From contig NZ_LMMP01000012.1 in assembly GCF_001422815.1 (NCBI RefSeq), positions 70,719 through 134,718 on the forward strand: 64,000 nt of DNA, written 5' to 3'. This document shows, one piece after another, positions 43,679 through 52,920 of the stretch. The notes beneath the pieces were generated by a model. The model was not told the DNA's origin and made no database searches. It saw nothing but the letters and a program-made list of their open reading frames with translations. Each line of letters opens with the position of its first letter. Within the stretch, counting starts at the first letter, position 1. The position numbers and the translations under genes were made by a program. This DNA is from Methylobacterium sp. Leaf91. GTDB taxonomy: Bacteria; Pseudomonadota; Alphaproteobacteria; Rhizobiales; Beijerinckiaceae.

Positions 43679-46212
43679 CCGTTTTTCCGGCCGATATTGC
43701 GGACAAGGGACGTCGTCGTCAGGCCGAGGAGCAGGGCGAGCCCAAGGGTCAGCGCCACATAGATCGCCGGGTTCATCGAGAGCCAGCCGGCGGTGACGAG
43801 GCGAATGTTGGAGAGTGAGCGCGTCTTCGTCTCGACGAGCTCCACGTTCCGGGGAGCCACCGTCTCGAGGGATCCGTCCGAGGCATCGAGGAAGGCGAAG
43901 CGCCCATCGATCCGCGACCAGACCTCGGGATCGATGAGGCAGGCCGCCGATGCCTTGAGCAGCAGGGCATTGGGGGCGGTGATCACGGTCACCGACCCGT
44001 CGAAGCCGTTCTGCGCCGCCGCCGTCGTCGGAAAGCCCTGGGCCATGATCAGGCTGGCGCCGGGGGGAACCGTGACCGTGGCGGGCGTCGATGGCGCCGC
44101 GCTGAACAAGGCGCGGGGGTCACCCACGACGGAGTTGAGCAAGGCCCTCCCCCGCTCGACGACGCCGTCCGCAGCTTCGAGGACGGGATGGCGCGCGCGA
44201 AGGGTCTCGTCCCATTTCGTGACGAGATCACCGTCCGACAGCCTAGCCTGGGGCGAACGTCGCGCCTCGGCGGGCGCGGCGGAGGCAATGGTCGGGCTGG
44301 GGGCCGGCGCGCGCAAGGTCAGTTCGGGCAGGCTGCAGCGCGGCGGCAGATTGCGGCGAAGCCGGTCCAGGGTCGGGGCCGGCACCGAGCCGGACTGGCC
44401 GGGCGCCCGCGCCGTTTCTGCGCGCGCCTGCCAGATCGTCCTGATCTGGTCCGGGTCGAGGCCCAGCCCCGACAGCGTCGAGGGAGACAGGGACCGCACC
44501 GGGGCGACGACGAGGGTCGGCCCGGGAGAGCCGCTCTGCATGTCGCCGGCGAGTTCGAAATCGATCATCCGCCCGGCGGCGCCCGCCAGTCTGGCGGCGA
44601 GGGTCGCGGCGGCCGCCACCGTATCCTTGTCGAGGGTGGGTAGGACCAGACGCGGACGGCGTTCGGACTTGACGAAGGCCAGGGCCCCGCTCGTCGTCGC
44701 GGCGAGATCGGGAATCCTGGCCGCGTGCGCCAGGGTGGGAATCGACAGGCTCGCGCGGTCGAGGATGAGGAAGCGCTCCCGCTTCGAATCCGTGGCGTTG
44801 AGGCCGCACGTCTCGTCCGCCGGGGCGGGAACTTGGGCCATGATCGCGACGCGGTTGAGGCCCGGACGCCACTTCGCCAGGGGCAGCGGGATCGTGTTAT
44901 TCTCGAACACTTCGCCGCGGGTCTGGGCCAGCGGCACGCTGGCAGCGTTGCTGCCGTTGAGATCCACGAGGATGCGGGCGTCCGAGGTCAGGCCGGACGC
45001 GTAGGCGCCCGCCAGGTTCAGCATGACCTTGCCGTAGTCCGCCGGCAGGAAATCCGCCGGCAGGTAGACGTCGAAGGCGGTGCGCAGCAGCCGCCCCGAG
45101 AATTCGCGGGTCGAGACGCCGAGGCTCTGCAGCGAGACCGTCTCGTCCCCGTCCAAGATCGTGCCGCGCGCCAGGGACGCCGCCTTCAGGCCGGCGGGAG
45201 TGCCGTAGACCTCCCCTCCCCGCGCGAGGGCGGCGATGGCTTCCTCGATCTCGGCATAGCTGGTGCCCGTGACGACCAGGGTCGGTACCCGGTCCGGGCG
45301 CGGCGGCAGGACCACCAGCCTCGGCCCGCCGGTGGAGCCGATCGATTCGAGATCGGGCATCTCCCGCAATTCCGCCGCCGTCCCGACGATGAGGTTGAGA
45401 CCCGACCGGCCCGACATGGGCGGGCCGAACTCCACCACCGGCCGGGCGATGCGACCGATCAGGCCCACCGCCTCCACCGCGTGGATCATGCGCTCGAGCC
45501 GGGGCAGGTTCGGCTTGTCGTTGGCGACCACCCGCACCGGCAGGGCGCCGCTATGGTCGGGCTCGAGGGCGGGAAGATCCTTGAGTTCGAGGCTGGCGGC
45601 AGCGACCGGCGCGACCACGAGCCCGGAGCGCGACGGATCGATCTGCGTCCAGAGTTCGTAGGTGGCGTTGAGCGAGCAATCGACCCGGTGGCGCTGGCTG
45701 GCCTGCAGGGAGACGGCGTTGTAGCCGAGCTTGAGGCTTCCCTCCGGAATCTCGAATTCCACCACCTTCACCGCGCCCGGCGCCTGGATGTTGGTGCGTC
45801 CGACCACCGCGCCGTTGACGCTCACGGTCAGTTCCGAGGCTTCGGGCGCGACAGAGATGGCCGAGAGGTAGGAAATGCGCAGGCGCGGGCGGCCCCGCGT
45901 CTGTGCTTCCGTCAGATAGACCGGGAAGCGCAGCGTCGCCTCCTCCCCCTCCATCCGGAACCCGTCGGTGGTGGCCGCGAGGCGACGCGCCGGGGCGATC
46001 CTGCCGACAGGCTCGCGCTGGGCCTCCTCGGGGGGCGCGGCGGGGCGGGTTGCGGGCGGCGGGGCGTCCGGGCGGCGCATGGCATCGCCCACGGGCGGCA
46101 CCGAGAAGCGCTCGGTCGGCCCCGATCCGAGGAAGCTCTGGGCTTGGCCGGCCGGCGTCTGCAGGATCAGGCCGAGGGCGCCAAGACAGGCGAGGACGCG
46201 AAAGGTCGACAT
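43675..46212 (-). CDS. bcsB: Cellulose synthase periplasmic subunit BcsB
   Basis: An 845-residue protein with a signal peptide (MSTFRVLACLGALGLILQT..., cleavage near GQAQ), two pairs of carbohydrate-binding and flavodoxin-like domains (blocks LRFPVYLTEAQTRGRPRL, DCSLNATYELWTQIDP, FVKSERRPRLVLPT), and one C-terminal transmembrane helix (AIYVALTLGLALLLGL) that anchors it beside BcsA. BcsB is essential for glucan extrusion. The 5' side of the frame continues antisense to bcsA but ATG 46212 is the signal-peptide start, 11 bases after bcsA. Confidence 0.95.
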   Translation of the reverse strand: MSTFRVLACLGALGLILQTPAGQAQSFLGSGPTERFSVPPVGDAMRRPDAPPPATRPAAPPEEAQREPVGRIAPARRLAATTDGFRMEGEEATLRFPVYLTEAQTRGRPRLRISYLSAISVAPEASELTVSVNGAVVGRTNIQAPGAVKVVEFEIPEGSLKLGYNAVSLQASQRHRVDCSLNATYELWTQIDPSRSGLVVAPVAAASLELKDLPALEPDHSGALPVRVVANDKPNLPRLERMIHAVEAVGLIGRIARPVVEFGPPMSGRSGLNLIVGTAAELREMPDLESIGSTGGPRLVVLPPRPDRVPTLVVTGTSYAEIEEAIAALARGGEVYGTPAGLKAASLARGTILDGDETVSLQSLGVSTREFSGRLLRTAFDVYLPADFLPADYGKVMLNLAGAYASGLTSDARILVDLNGSNAASVPLAQTRGEVFENNTIPLPLAKWRPGLNRVAIMAQVPAPADETCGLNATDSKRERFLILDRASLSIPTLAHAARIPDLAATTSGALAFVKSERRPRLVLPTLDKDTVAAAATLAARLAGAAGRMIDFELAGDMQSGSPGPTLVVAPVRSLSPSTLSGLGLDPDQIRTIWQARAETARAPGQSGSVPAPTLDRLRRNLPPRCSLPELTLRAPAPSPTIASAAPAEARRSPQARLSDGDLVTKWDETLRARHPVLEAADGVVERGRALLNSVVGDPRALFSAAPSTPATVTVPPGASLIMAQGFPTTAAAQNGFDGSVTVITAPNALLLKASAACLIDPEVWSRIDGRFAFLDASDGSLETVAPRNVELVETKTRSLSNIRLVTAGWLSMNPAIYVALTLGLALLLGLTTTSLVRNIGRKNG

Positions 46213-46223
46213 GGTGATCTGCC

Positions 46224-48674
46224 TCACGTCCGCACGAGCGGGTCGTGCGACCCACGGCTCGCTTGCTTGCCCGAGCTTTCGAGAAGGCGGTCGTTCTCGA
46301 ATTCCAGCATCAACCGGACCCAGTCCGTCGCGGCCTCGCTGCCGGGAATGCGGCTCGATCCTTGGCGGACGACGAGGGGATTGTCGGACGGGCCGGGCGG
46401 GGTGGGCTGCGTGTCGGCGGGTGCGGTGAAAGGGGCCGGCTGCTGCACCAGGAGGGGGGCTTGCGCGCCTTGTTTCGGCAGGACCGGGCCTGCCTTGGCC
46501 ACGGTCTCCGCCGTAGAGGCATGTCCGCTCTTGAAGGCGTAGCTCGCCGCGCGGAACGGCTCGACCAGGCCCCACCAGATCAGCTGCAGCGTGCCGGAAA
46601 GGATGTTCTTGTGCCGGCGGCGGCTCTGCTGGAAGCGCAGGAGCGCACCGGCATCGCCGTACATCAGGCCCGCCAGCGCCCCGTATCCCTTGGGATCGAG
46701 GGGCTGGAATTGGAGGTTGAGCACCATCTCGTCGCCCGATTGGGTCATTTCGCCGATCTCCACCGGCAGCGGTACCTGCACCGGAGCACCGTCGATGGGG
46801 ACGACGGAGAGCTGGCCGGTGCGGTGCGTACTCCCAGCTCCCGGCGGCAGCGCCTCGGCGCCGAAACGGATCGTGCAGCCCAAAGCAGAGGCGCGTTCGA
46901 TGGCGACATCGAGAGCGCGCCCCCCGAAGACGAGGCGGCCATGCCGGTTGATCGCCAGCGAGGGGCTCGCTTCGGTGGTCCTGCGCTCCGCCGCCACGCC
47001 GAGGGCCACGCCGGCGGTGAGGAGGTTGAAGAAGTTCCAGAGGCCCACGACCAGCATCAGGTTGGTGACGCCAGGCTCGAACAGGTAGCGGTAGAGGGCC
47101 GTGCCGCAGCCGATGAGCAGGATGAAGTAGACCGCGAAATAGGGCCACGCCATGGGCGAGAGGTGGTCCTGATCGAGGGCGGCTCCCTTGGCCGTGACGT
47201 TGAAGGTCGGCTTGCGCGGCGAAACGATCACCGAAATGATGGCCCGGAAGAGATACAGGCCCTGGACGTATTCGTAGAGCTCCGAGACGAAGGGCCAGCG
47301 AAACTTACCGTAGACGTAGTTCTGCATCATCAGGTTGATGACGATATAGGTCGCCGTATAGGCGATCGACTCATCGACGCTGGCGACGAAGATCTTCAGG
47401 TCGAAGAAGATGTGCAGCATGGGCGCGAACATGAAGATCATGCGCGGCACCGGAAAGAACCAGAACGTCATGCTCGACAGGTAGGCGAGCTTCTGGATCG
47501 GGTGGAGCCCGCGCTTGAACAGCGGGTTCTTGAGCATCAGGATCTGGAACATGCCCTGGCACCAGCGCGAGCGCTGGCCGATGAAGGCCACCAGCGTGTC
47601 GGGCTGCAGGCCGGCGATGAGGGGCGTGTCCACGTAGATGCTGTTCCAGCCGCGCGAATGCAGCTCGAAGGCGGTCTCGCAATCCTCGGTGATCGTGACG
47701 CCGGAGAAACCGCCGGCCTCGTCCAGCGCGCGCCGGCGCAGGAGGGCGGCAGAGCCGCAGAAGAACGACCCGTTCCACTTGTCGAGGCCGCGCTGCGTCA
47801 CCGAGTAGAACATCTCGTTCTCGGACGGCATGCGGTCGAAGGTGCGCAGGTTCCGCTCGATCGGGTCCGGATTGAGGAAGGCGTGCGGGGTCTGAACCAG
47901 AAACAGGCGCGGGTCGGCCGCGAAATGGCCGATCGTCTCCCGCAGGAAGGAGCGGAACGGCACGTGGTCGGCATCGAGGACGACGATGATCTCGCCCTGC
48001 GAATGCTTGAGACCGTTATTGAGGTTGCCGGCCTTGGCGTGCTGGTTGCGCGGCCGGGTCAGATAGGTGACGCCGAGCGCCTTGCACAGGGATTGAAGCT
48101 CGCTGCGCCGCTGTATCGCCTCCTGCGCTTTCGCGGGGTCGGGATCGGCGCATTTCTGGTCGGTGCCGCCGTCATCGAGCAGCCAGACATGGAGCTTGTG
48201 AGCCGGGTAGTCGATGAGCTTGGCGGCGGACAGGGTCGTGGAGAGAATCCCCGCATCCTCGTTGTAGCTCGGAACGAAGATGTCGACGGTGGGCAGGTCC
48301 TCGGGCGGGCCCAGGGGCGGCGTGGCGCGGCGCAGCGGATCGGCGTTGATGATGAGGCTGATGAAGAGGATGAAGACGCAATAGAGTTCGCCCAGCAGCA
48401 GGACGAGGCCGAACCCGAAGCTCACCGGATCGGACGGGGACGGCAACGTGTTCGTGACGCGCCAGAACATGTAGCGCAGGACCACGAGGCTCCCGAGAGC
48501 CAGGAAGACGAACCGCGCCGGCGGATTGTCGAAGAAAATCCATAGGATGCTCATCGCCACCATGGCGCACAGGCTCATCGCGAGCTGATCCTGCGTGCTG
48601 ATCGGCTGACTCAGCAGAGCGAGAACGGCGACCGCGGACACCATCCACACGATCCAGCGCAATGCAGATCTCAA
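46224..48674 (-). CDS. bcsA: Cellulose synthase catalytic subunit BcsA
   Basis: An 816-residue inner-membrane GT2 enzyme. Catalytic motifs are complete: DDG (residues 167-169), DAD (234-236), FFCGS near 304, TED (329-331) and QRSRW (367-371). About eight helices surround them. A C-terminal PilZ-type domain begins near 560, but its c-di-GMP motifs look degraded: RRTTEA instead of RxxxR and RASALG (594-599) instead of DxSxxG. The start is uncertain; TTG 48674 has AGAGGGA upstream, TTG 48701 does not. First gene of the bcsA-B-Z-K-N operon. Confidence 0.95.
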   Translation of the reverse strand: MRSALRWIVWMVSAVAVLALLSQPISTQDQLAMSLCAMVAMSILWIFFDNPPARFVFLALGSLVVLRYMFWRVTNTLPSPSDPVSFGFGLVLLLGELYCVFILFISLIINADPLRRATPPLGPPEDLPTVDIFVPSYNEDAGILSTTLSAAKLIDYPAHKLHVWLLDDGGTDQKCADPDPAKAQEAIQRRSELQSLCKALGVTYLTRPRNQHAKAGNLNNGLKHSQGEIIVVLDADHVPFRSFLRETIGHFAADPRLFLVQTPHAFLNPDPIERNLRTFDRMPSENEMFYSVTQRGLDKWNGSFFCGSAALLRRRALDEAGGFSGVTITEDCETAFELHSRGWNSIYVDTPLIAGLQPDTLVAFIGQRSRWCQGMFQILMLKNPLFKRGLHPIQKLAYLSSMTFWFFPVPRMIFMFAPMLHIFFDLKIFVASVDESIAYTATYIVINLMMQNYVYGKFRWPFVSELYEYVQGLYLFRAIISVIVSPRKPTFNVTAKGAALDQDHLSPMAWPYFAVYFILLIGCGTALYRYLFEPGVTNLMLVVGLWNFFNLLTAGVALGVAAERRTTEASPSLAINRHGRLVFGGRALDVAIERASALGCTIRFGAEALPPGAGSTHRTGQLSVVPIDGAPVQVPLPVEIGEMTQSGDEMVLNLQFQPLDPKGYGALAGLMYGDAGALLRFQQSRRRHKNILSGTLQLIWWGLVEPFRAASYAFKSGHASTAETVAKAGPVLPKQGAQAPLLVQQPAPFTAPADTQPTPPGPSDNPLVVRQGSSRIPGSEAATDWVRLMLEFENDRLLESSGKQASRGSHDPLVRT

Positions 48675-48962
48675 AACGAGTATCCCTCTGGGGGCGGGCA
48701 ATCGGTCGGCACAAGCAATTATCGCGCGGGTGCATGAAGCTGTCGTGAGGAAGAATGCTTAACTTCCAGCATCCGACATCCACGGCAGCGTCAGGCATCG
48801 GACTCGGCCATTTTGCGGCCAACCGGTTGCGATTGTCTTGCTACGCTGAAAATCGAGAAATCTCGGTCTTAATATGTCGTTTAGGATGCAATTGGGCGGT
48901 TGCTACGCCGAAGAAGCGCGGAATGGTGTGACGCGTCGAAACGAAGCACGGCAGGCACGGCC

Positions 48963-49712
48963 TCAGAACGCGGCCCGGGCCTCCACACTGGAATAGTAGC
49001 CGCTGCCCTGGATCCGGTCCTTCACGTAGCCGACGCCCACGGCCATCTTGATCGGGCCGATGGAGAAGCCGGTGACATGGGCGCCGATGCGGTACTGGCT
49101 GAAGAAATTGTCGCCCAGGACCATGGCCTCGGGCCCGATATAGATTCCGTCGGCGACCATGTAGCCGGCGCGGAAGCGCGTGTAATAGGCGCTGAACTGC
49201 GTCGAGTAGGAGCCATAGGCCGAGACCATGGTATTCTCGGTGGGCCGAGCGTAGAAATTCGCGGCGAGCTTGGCCCCGACTCCGGTTCCGATCACGGGGT
49301 TGTCCGGGTCGAGAATCGAGAGCTGGTTGCTTCTCACATTGAAGCCGACGAAGCCGGCCAAGGCCGCGTCGCGCCAGATCCACTCGTAGCCGGCGCTGAG
49401 CGCGCCTTCCTGCTGGTAGCCGTTGACCCGCTGGGCGACGCCCTGGCCGGGATAGCTGTAGGTTCCGGCGACCGCCTCGACGCGAATACGCGGGCCGCTC
49501 TGAAGCAGAGTGCCTTCCGTGGCAAAGGTCCCCGTCACCGAACCGAAAGCCGAACTGTTCGAGGTGACGGCCGCCGAGGCATCCACGGCCGTGGTCCAGG
49601 CGTCGTCCCGCGCCACGGGCTCGGCGCCCGTGTACCAATCCGCCGCCTGAGCCGACATCCCGACGAGCAAAGCGGGGACGAGGACAGTAGCGAGAGTTGC
49701 AAAGCACTTCAT
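48963..49712 (-). CDS. bcsS: Cellulose biosynthesis outer-membrane protein BcsS
   Basis: A 249-residue protein with a clear signal peptide (MKCFATLATVLVPALLVGMSAQA|ADW). The rest alternates short hydrophobic and glycine/aromatic-rich strands (AGYEWIWRDAALAGFVGFNV, AYGSYSTQFSAYYTRFRAGY in parts) and ends in an aromatic residue (ARAAF), the usual outer-membrane barrel signal. It matches the BcsS family of alphaproteobacterial cellulose loci. It lies 288 bases upstream of bcsA on the same strand, so it may share or have its own promoter. It may supply the outer-membrane path missing from the TPR protein. Confidence 0.85.
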   Translation of the reverse strand: MKCFATLATVLVPALLVGMSAQAADWYTGAEPVARDDAWTTAVDASAAVTSNSSAFGSVTGTFATEGTLLQSGPRIRVEAVAGTYSYPGQGVAQRVNGYQQEGALSAGYEWIWRDAALAGFVGFNVRSNQLSILDPDNPVIGTGVGAKLAANFYARPTENTMVSAYGSYSTQFSAYYTRFRAGYMVADGIYIGPEAMVLGDNFFSQYRIGAHVTGFSIGPIKMAVGVGYVKDRIQGSGYYSSVEARAAF

Positions 49713-50095
49713 GGGGGCACGACCCTGTTGTCCCGGCGCGCCCGGATGCATCCCTCAACGGGTACCGTTATCATCGACGCGTTTTCTTTTATGTTCCGTC
49801 AACGTTAACTGAGAGCTAACGGCGGGCGGGAAGCCACCATTCTTCGTAAGCTTGCTGGAAACTTACTCGGAGACGCGCGATCTTGTGTCGCAACGGGACG
49901 AGAACGCTCAAGCCAATACGTCCGTGACAGGCCGGCTCATCCGGCGACGGGGGCGCGGCGACAGCCGAGGCGGATGCCGCGATCATCGATCGCGATCCAG
50001 GATCGTCGGCCGGCGGGACGTGCGTCCCACGCCAGTCCAGCCACGAAGCCGCGATTGTCGGTCCGAGCTCGCGGGACGAGGCGTCCCGCGCCTTC
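49713..50095. other. 383-base intergenic region between bcsS and hybrid kinase genes
   Basis: Contains the bcsS promoter region with an AT-rich patch near 49780-49825, including CGTTA-N9-TAACG (49803-49821), a short inverted repeat. The right part holds the hairpin after the hybrid kinase. No gene seen. Confidence 0.5.
50070..50090 (-). terminator. Hairpin just past the hybrid kinase gene
   Basis: CGCGGGACG (50070-50078), loop AGG, CGTCCCGCG (50082-50090): a 9-bp perfect stem starting 5 bases after the stop at 50096 on the minus strand. No T run follows. Likely terminator. Confidence 0.5.
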
Positions 50096-52672
50096 TCAGG
50101 CCGCGACCGCCGCGTTCTTGCGGGCGGCCTCGCGCATGACCGCCGCCAGGGCCGGATAGCGGAATGGCTTCTCGATATGCAGGAACGCGCGGGCGCTCGC
50201 TGGCAACTGCCCCCCCGGGCTCGCGAGAATGACGCGGATCTGGGGATGGCGATTGGTCATGGTCACGGCCAATTGGAGACCGCTCACCACGGGCATGGCC
50301 CAATCGGCGATCATGACATCGAAGGTCGCCGCTTCGTCGACGAGGGCCAGAGCATGCTCGGCTGAGCCCGCCTGGACGACATCGTGACCGAGATCGGTGA
50401 GCGCATCGGCGAAGCTCTGGCGCACGAGGCTGTCGCTGTCGACGAGGAGCACCCGAAGGGCGGGCATCTGCGCGCCGGCTTCCTGCGCCTCGGTTTCGGA
50501 GGGCGCATCCCCGGCGCGGAGCCAGACTTCCGCGAGGAAGCCGGTGGCACTGCTGCCATCCGCCAGAAGCCTGAAACCACCTCCGACCTGGGTGAGGAGA
50601 GCTGCCACTGCCTTGGTCGCCTCGCTGTCGCTGGAGGGTATGGTCGTGGCATGGCGACCTGGCGTGCCGCTGGCCAGGATGATCCGCACGTAACGGCCGG
50701 AGGCGAGTGCGATCCCCTCGTCGTCGGAGAGCACCTTCTCGTCGGCACCGATGGCGAACCCTTCCGAGCCGATGTCGCGGACATGGAAGGCGAGGTTGAG
50801 AAGGACGGCCTCCAGAACCTTCTCGCTGCACAGGACCTTGGCGAGGCCCGGACGGATCCGGGTCTCCACCGAGGTCTGGTGCAGCACGTTGGCGCCCAGG
50901 AACGGGACGAAGGCGGTCAGCGTCACGGCCACGTCGGTTTCCTGCAGGCCGGAATCGTCGCGGCGCACGAAGTTGACGAGGCGCCGGGTCAGGCTCGATC
51001 CGCGTTGGGCGCCCGCCAGGGCGGCATCGATCAGGCGTGCCTGGTTCGAGGGAAGATCATGACGCCGTTGAAGGGTCGCCAGATTGGCGATGACCACGGT
51101 GAGCACGTTGTTGAAGTCGTGGATCACCCCATCCACCACCTTGCGCAGGACGGTACCGGTCCGGGATTCCACGGGACCATCGGTCTCCCGGCGACGCCGC
51201 TCGACCGGAGACGCGCTGCCCTCCGCCTCCGCGCCACCGACGAAATTCGGGTCTTTGACGGTCTCGCCGACGAATTCGCGGCTCAGCGCATGCAGGATCG
51301 TGGGCTTGGCCGACTGCGTCTCGTCCTCGGCACGGATGAAACGGACGAAGAGGCGCCGCTGGCCATTCTCCGCCAGGCTTCCGGTGGTGCGCAGGACGAC
51401 GTCATGCGGGCCGGGCTGGTCCAGCGCCGACCGCATCGTGAAATCCATCAGGTCGCGATCGTCCGGGGCGATTCCGCTCTTGAGATCGGTGAGGGCGACG
51501 GCGCGGTCCGGAACCGCATGGTTCGCGTGCGTGGCGGGGTCGCTCCAGGTGACGCTGCCGGCCTCGGTGTCGATCTCCCAATAGGTCCAGCCCGACATGG
51601 ATTCGAAGGTGCGGAAGCGCTCCCGGATGCGCGAGAGGGCCGAGCGCGTCTCCTGGAGTGCGCGGACACCGCTGCGCTCCCGTGCCACGAGGCGCTCTTC
51701 GTGTTCCGACAATTCCGCGATGCGCGAGGGCGACGAGACGCCCTGCTCGCTCTCGCCGATCAGCTTGAGCCGCCGCACGATGCGATCGCCGACGATCCAG
51801 CCGCCGCAGGCCGTCAGAAGACAGACGGCCAGCCATAGCACCACGCTCCCGTTATCGGGAAGGGAGGCCTCGATGCTCCGCGGCGCTCCGGCATTCGTCA
51901 CGCGTGCGACAGCGAGCCAGCCCGAGGGGGCGAGATCACGAAATCCTGCGCTCGGCGTCGCCTGTTCCACGACCTCCCGGGCACCAGAAGCCTGTTGGGC
52001 CATGAGGCCCGAACTCGGCCGCGCATCGGGAGCGAGAATGGACAGGCCCATGACGCCGTTCGTCACGGGGCCGCTCGCCGGGGCAGAGGCGGCCAGCACC
52101 CTGTCCTGAATCTCGCCGATCCACGCCTCGTTCAGGCGGGCGACGAGAATGCCCTCTCCGCCGGCCGCAGGGCCCGGAACCGGGAGCGCGATGTCGAACA
52201 CCGTCCGTCCGTTCGCCCCCGGAGACGGCACGGCGACGATGGCCTGGGAGGCCCTGGCGCGCAGGAACCAGGACCGGCCGGATACGTCCCGGCCGAAACC
52301 GAGATCGTTGCCGGCGACCTTCACGCGGCCATTCGGGCCCACCAGGTTGAGCTCGGCGTAATCGGGACGCAACCTGAGCCATGCGCTCAGCACCGGCTGA
52401 AGCTCATCCGCATCGAGGCGCTGGGACGTCTGTTTCAGGGTGACGGCGAGCGTCTTGAGATCCTGGACGACGTTGTAGACCCCGCGATCGAGGGCGGCGG
52501 CGAAGCGCTGGGAGGCTTGGGCGGCCTCCAGCGGCTTGCGCGCCTCATCACGGCTCAGGTTGGAGACCGCGAGACTGCCCGAAACGACGAGGATGCCCAC
52601 GAGCGCCGATGCTCCGGCCACCACGGCATAGAGCGATTTCAGCGACATCAGGCTCAGGCTGAGCTTCTTCAT
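50096..52672 (-). CDS. Membrane hybrid histidine kinase-like protein with degenerate ATPase domain
   Basis: An 858-residue protein. Helices at about 14-36 and 283-302 enclose a periplasmic sensor of double-Cache type (NLVGPNGRVKVAGNDLGFGRD). A PAS-like region follows near 370-470 (SGWTYWEIDTEAG), then an H-box with H518 (VIHDFNNVL). The ATPase domain is eroded: the N-box reads NLAFHVRDI, the expected DxGxG is SGTPG, and GxGLGL is absent. The C-terminal receiver domain is intact with D790 (IADWAMP) and a lysine (HIEKPF). It may act as a phospho-acceptor or scaffold rather than a kinase. Confidence 0.85.
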   Translation of the reverse strand: MKKLSLSLMSLKSLYAVVAGASALVGILVVSGSLAVSNLSRDEARKPLEAAQASQRFAAALDRGVYNVVQDLKTLAVTLKQTSQRLDADELQPVLSAWLRLRPDYAELNLVGPNGRVKVAGNDLGFGRDVSGRSWFLRARASQAIVAVPSPGANGRTVFDIALPVPGPAAGGEGILVARLNEAWIGEIQDRVLAASAPASGPVTNGVMGLSILAPDARPSSGLMAQQASGAREVVEQATPSAGFRDLAPSGWLAVARVTNAGAPRSIEASLPDNGSVVLWLAVCLLTACGGWIVGDRIVRRLKLIGESEQGVSSPSRIAELSEHEERLVARERSGVRALQETRSALSRIRERFRTFESMSGWTYWEIDTEAGSVTWSDPATHANHAVPDRAVALTDLKSGIAPDDRDLMDFTMRSALDQPGPHDVVLRTTGSLAENGQRRLFVRFIRAEDETQSAKPTILHALSREFVGETVKDPNFVGGAEAEGSASPVERRRRETDGPVESRTGTVLRKVVDGVIHDFNNVLTVVIANLATLQRRHDLPSNQARLIDAALAGAQRGSSLTRRLVNFVRRDDSGLQETDVAVTLTAFVPFLGANVLHQTSVETRIRPGLAKVLCSEKVLEAVLLNLAFHVRDIGSEGFAIGADEKVLSDDEGIALASGRYVRIILASGTPGRHATTIPSSDSEATKAVAALLTQVGGGFRLLADGSSATGFLAEVWLRAGDAPSETEAQEAGAQMPALRVLLVDSDSLVRQSFADALTDLGHDVVQAGSAEHALALVDEAATFDVMIADWAMPVVSGLQLAVTMTNRHPQIRVILASPGGQLPASARAFLHIEKPFRYPALAAVMREAARKNAAVAA

Positions 52673-52920
52673 CTCATCTCACGCTGATCGTTCTCGGCGT
52701 CACGCCGGGACCGCGTTCCTGACCGTCGGGGAGACATCAGACAGACAGATCAGCATTAAAAACTCTTTAAGCGCGGCAGTTAGCGGGTTGCAATCGTTCA
52801 GTGTTCCCAAGCGGAACCGGGCCGTTCCCCGCCCGCACGCGCCACGTCCCCCATCCGGCCCGGCCGTCGGCCGCGGTCCGACGGTCCGCCGCTTATCTAA
52901 CGCCCCTTGGGGTGTCACCG

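Noticed and set aside
46213..47148. In-frame upstream extension of bcsB
   Set aside because: It lies inside bcsA on the same strand and lacks homology-like features; the signal peptide begins at ATG 46212.
46245..48545. A 766-codon plus-strand frame antisense to bcsA
   Set aside because: Shadow of bcsA; composition is dominated by glutamate, histidine and arginine with no motif.
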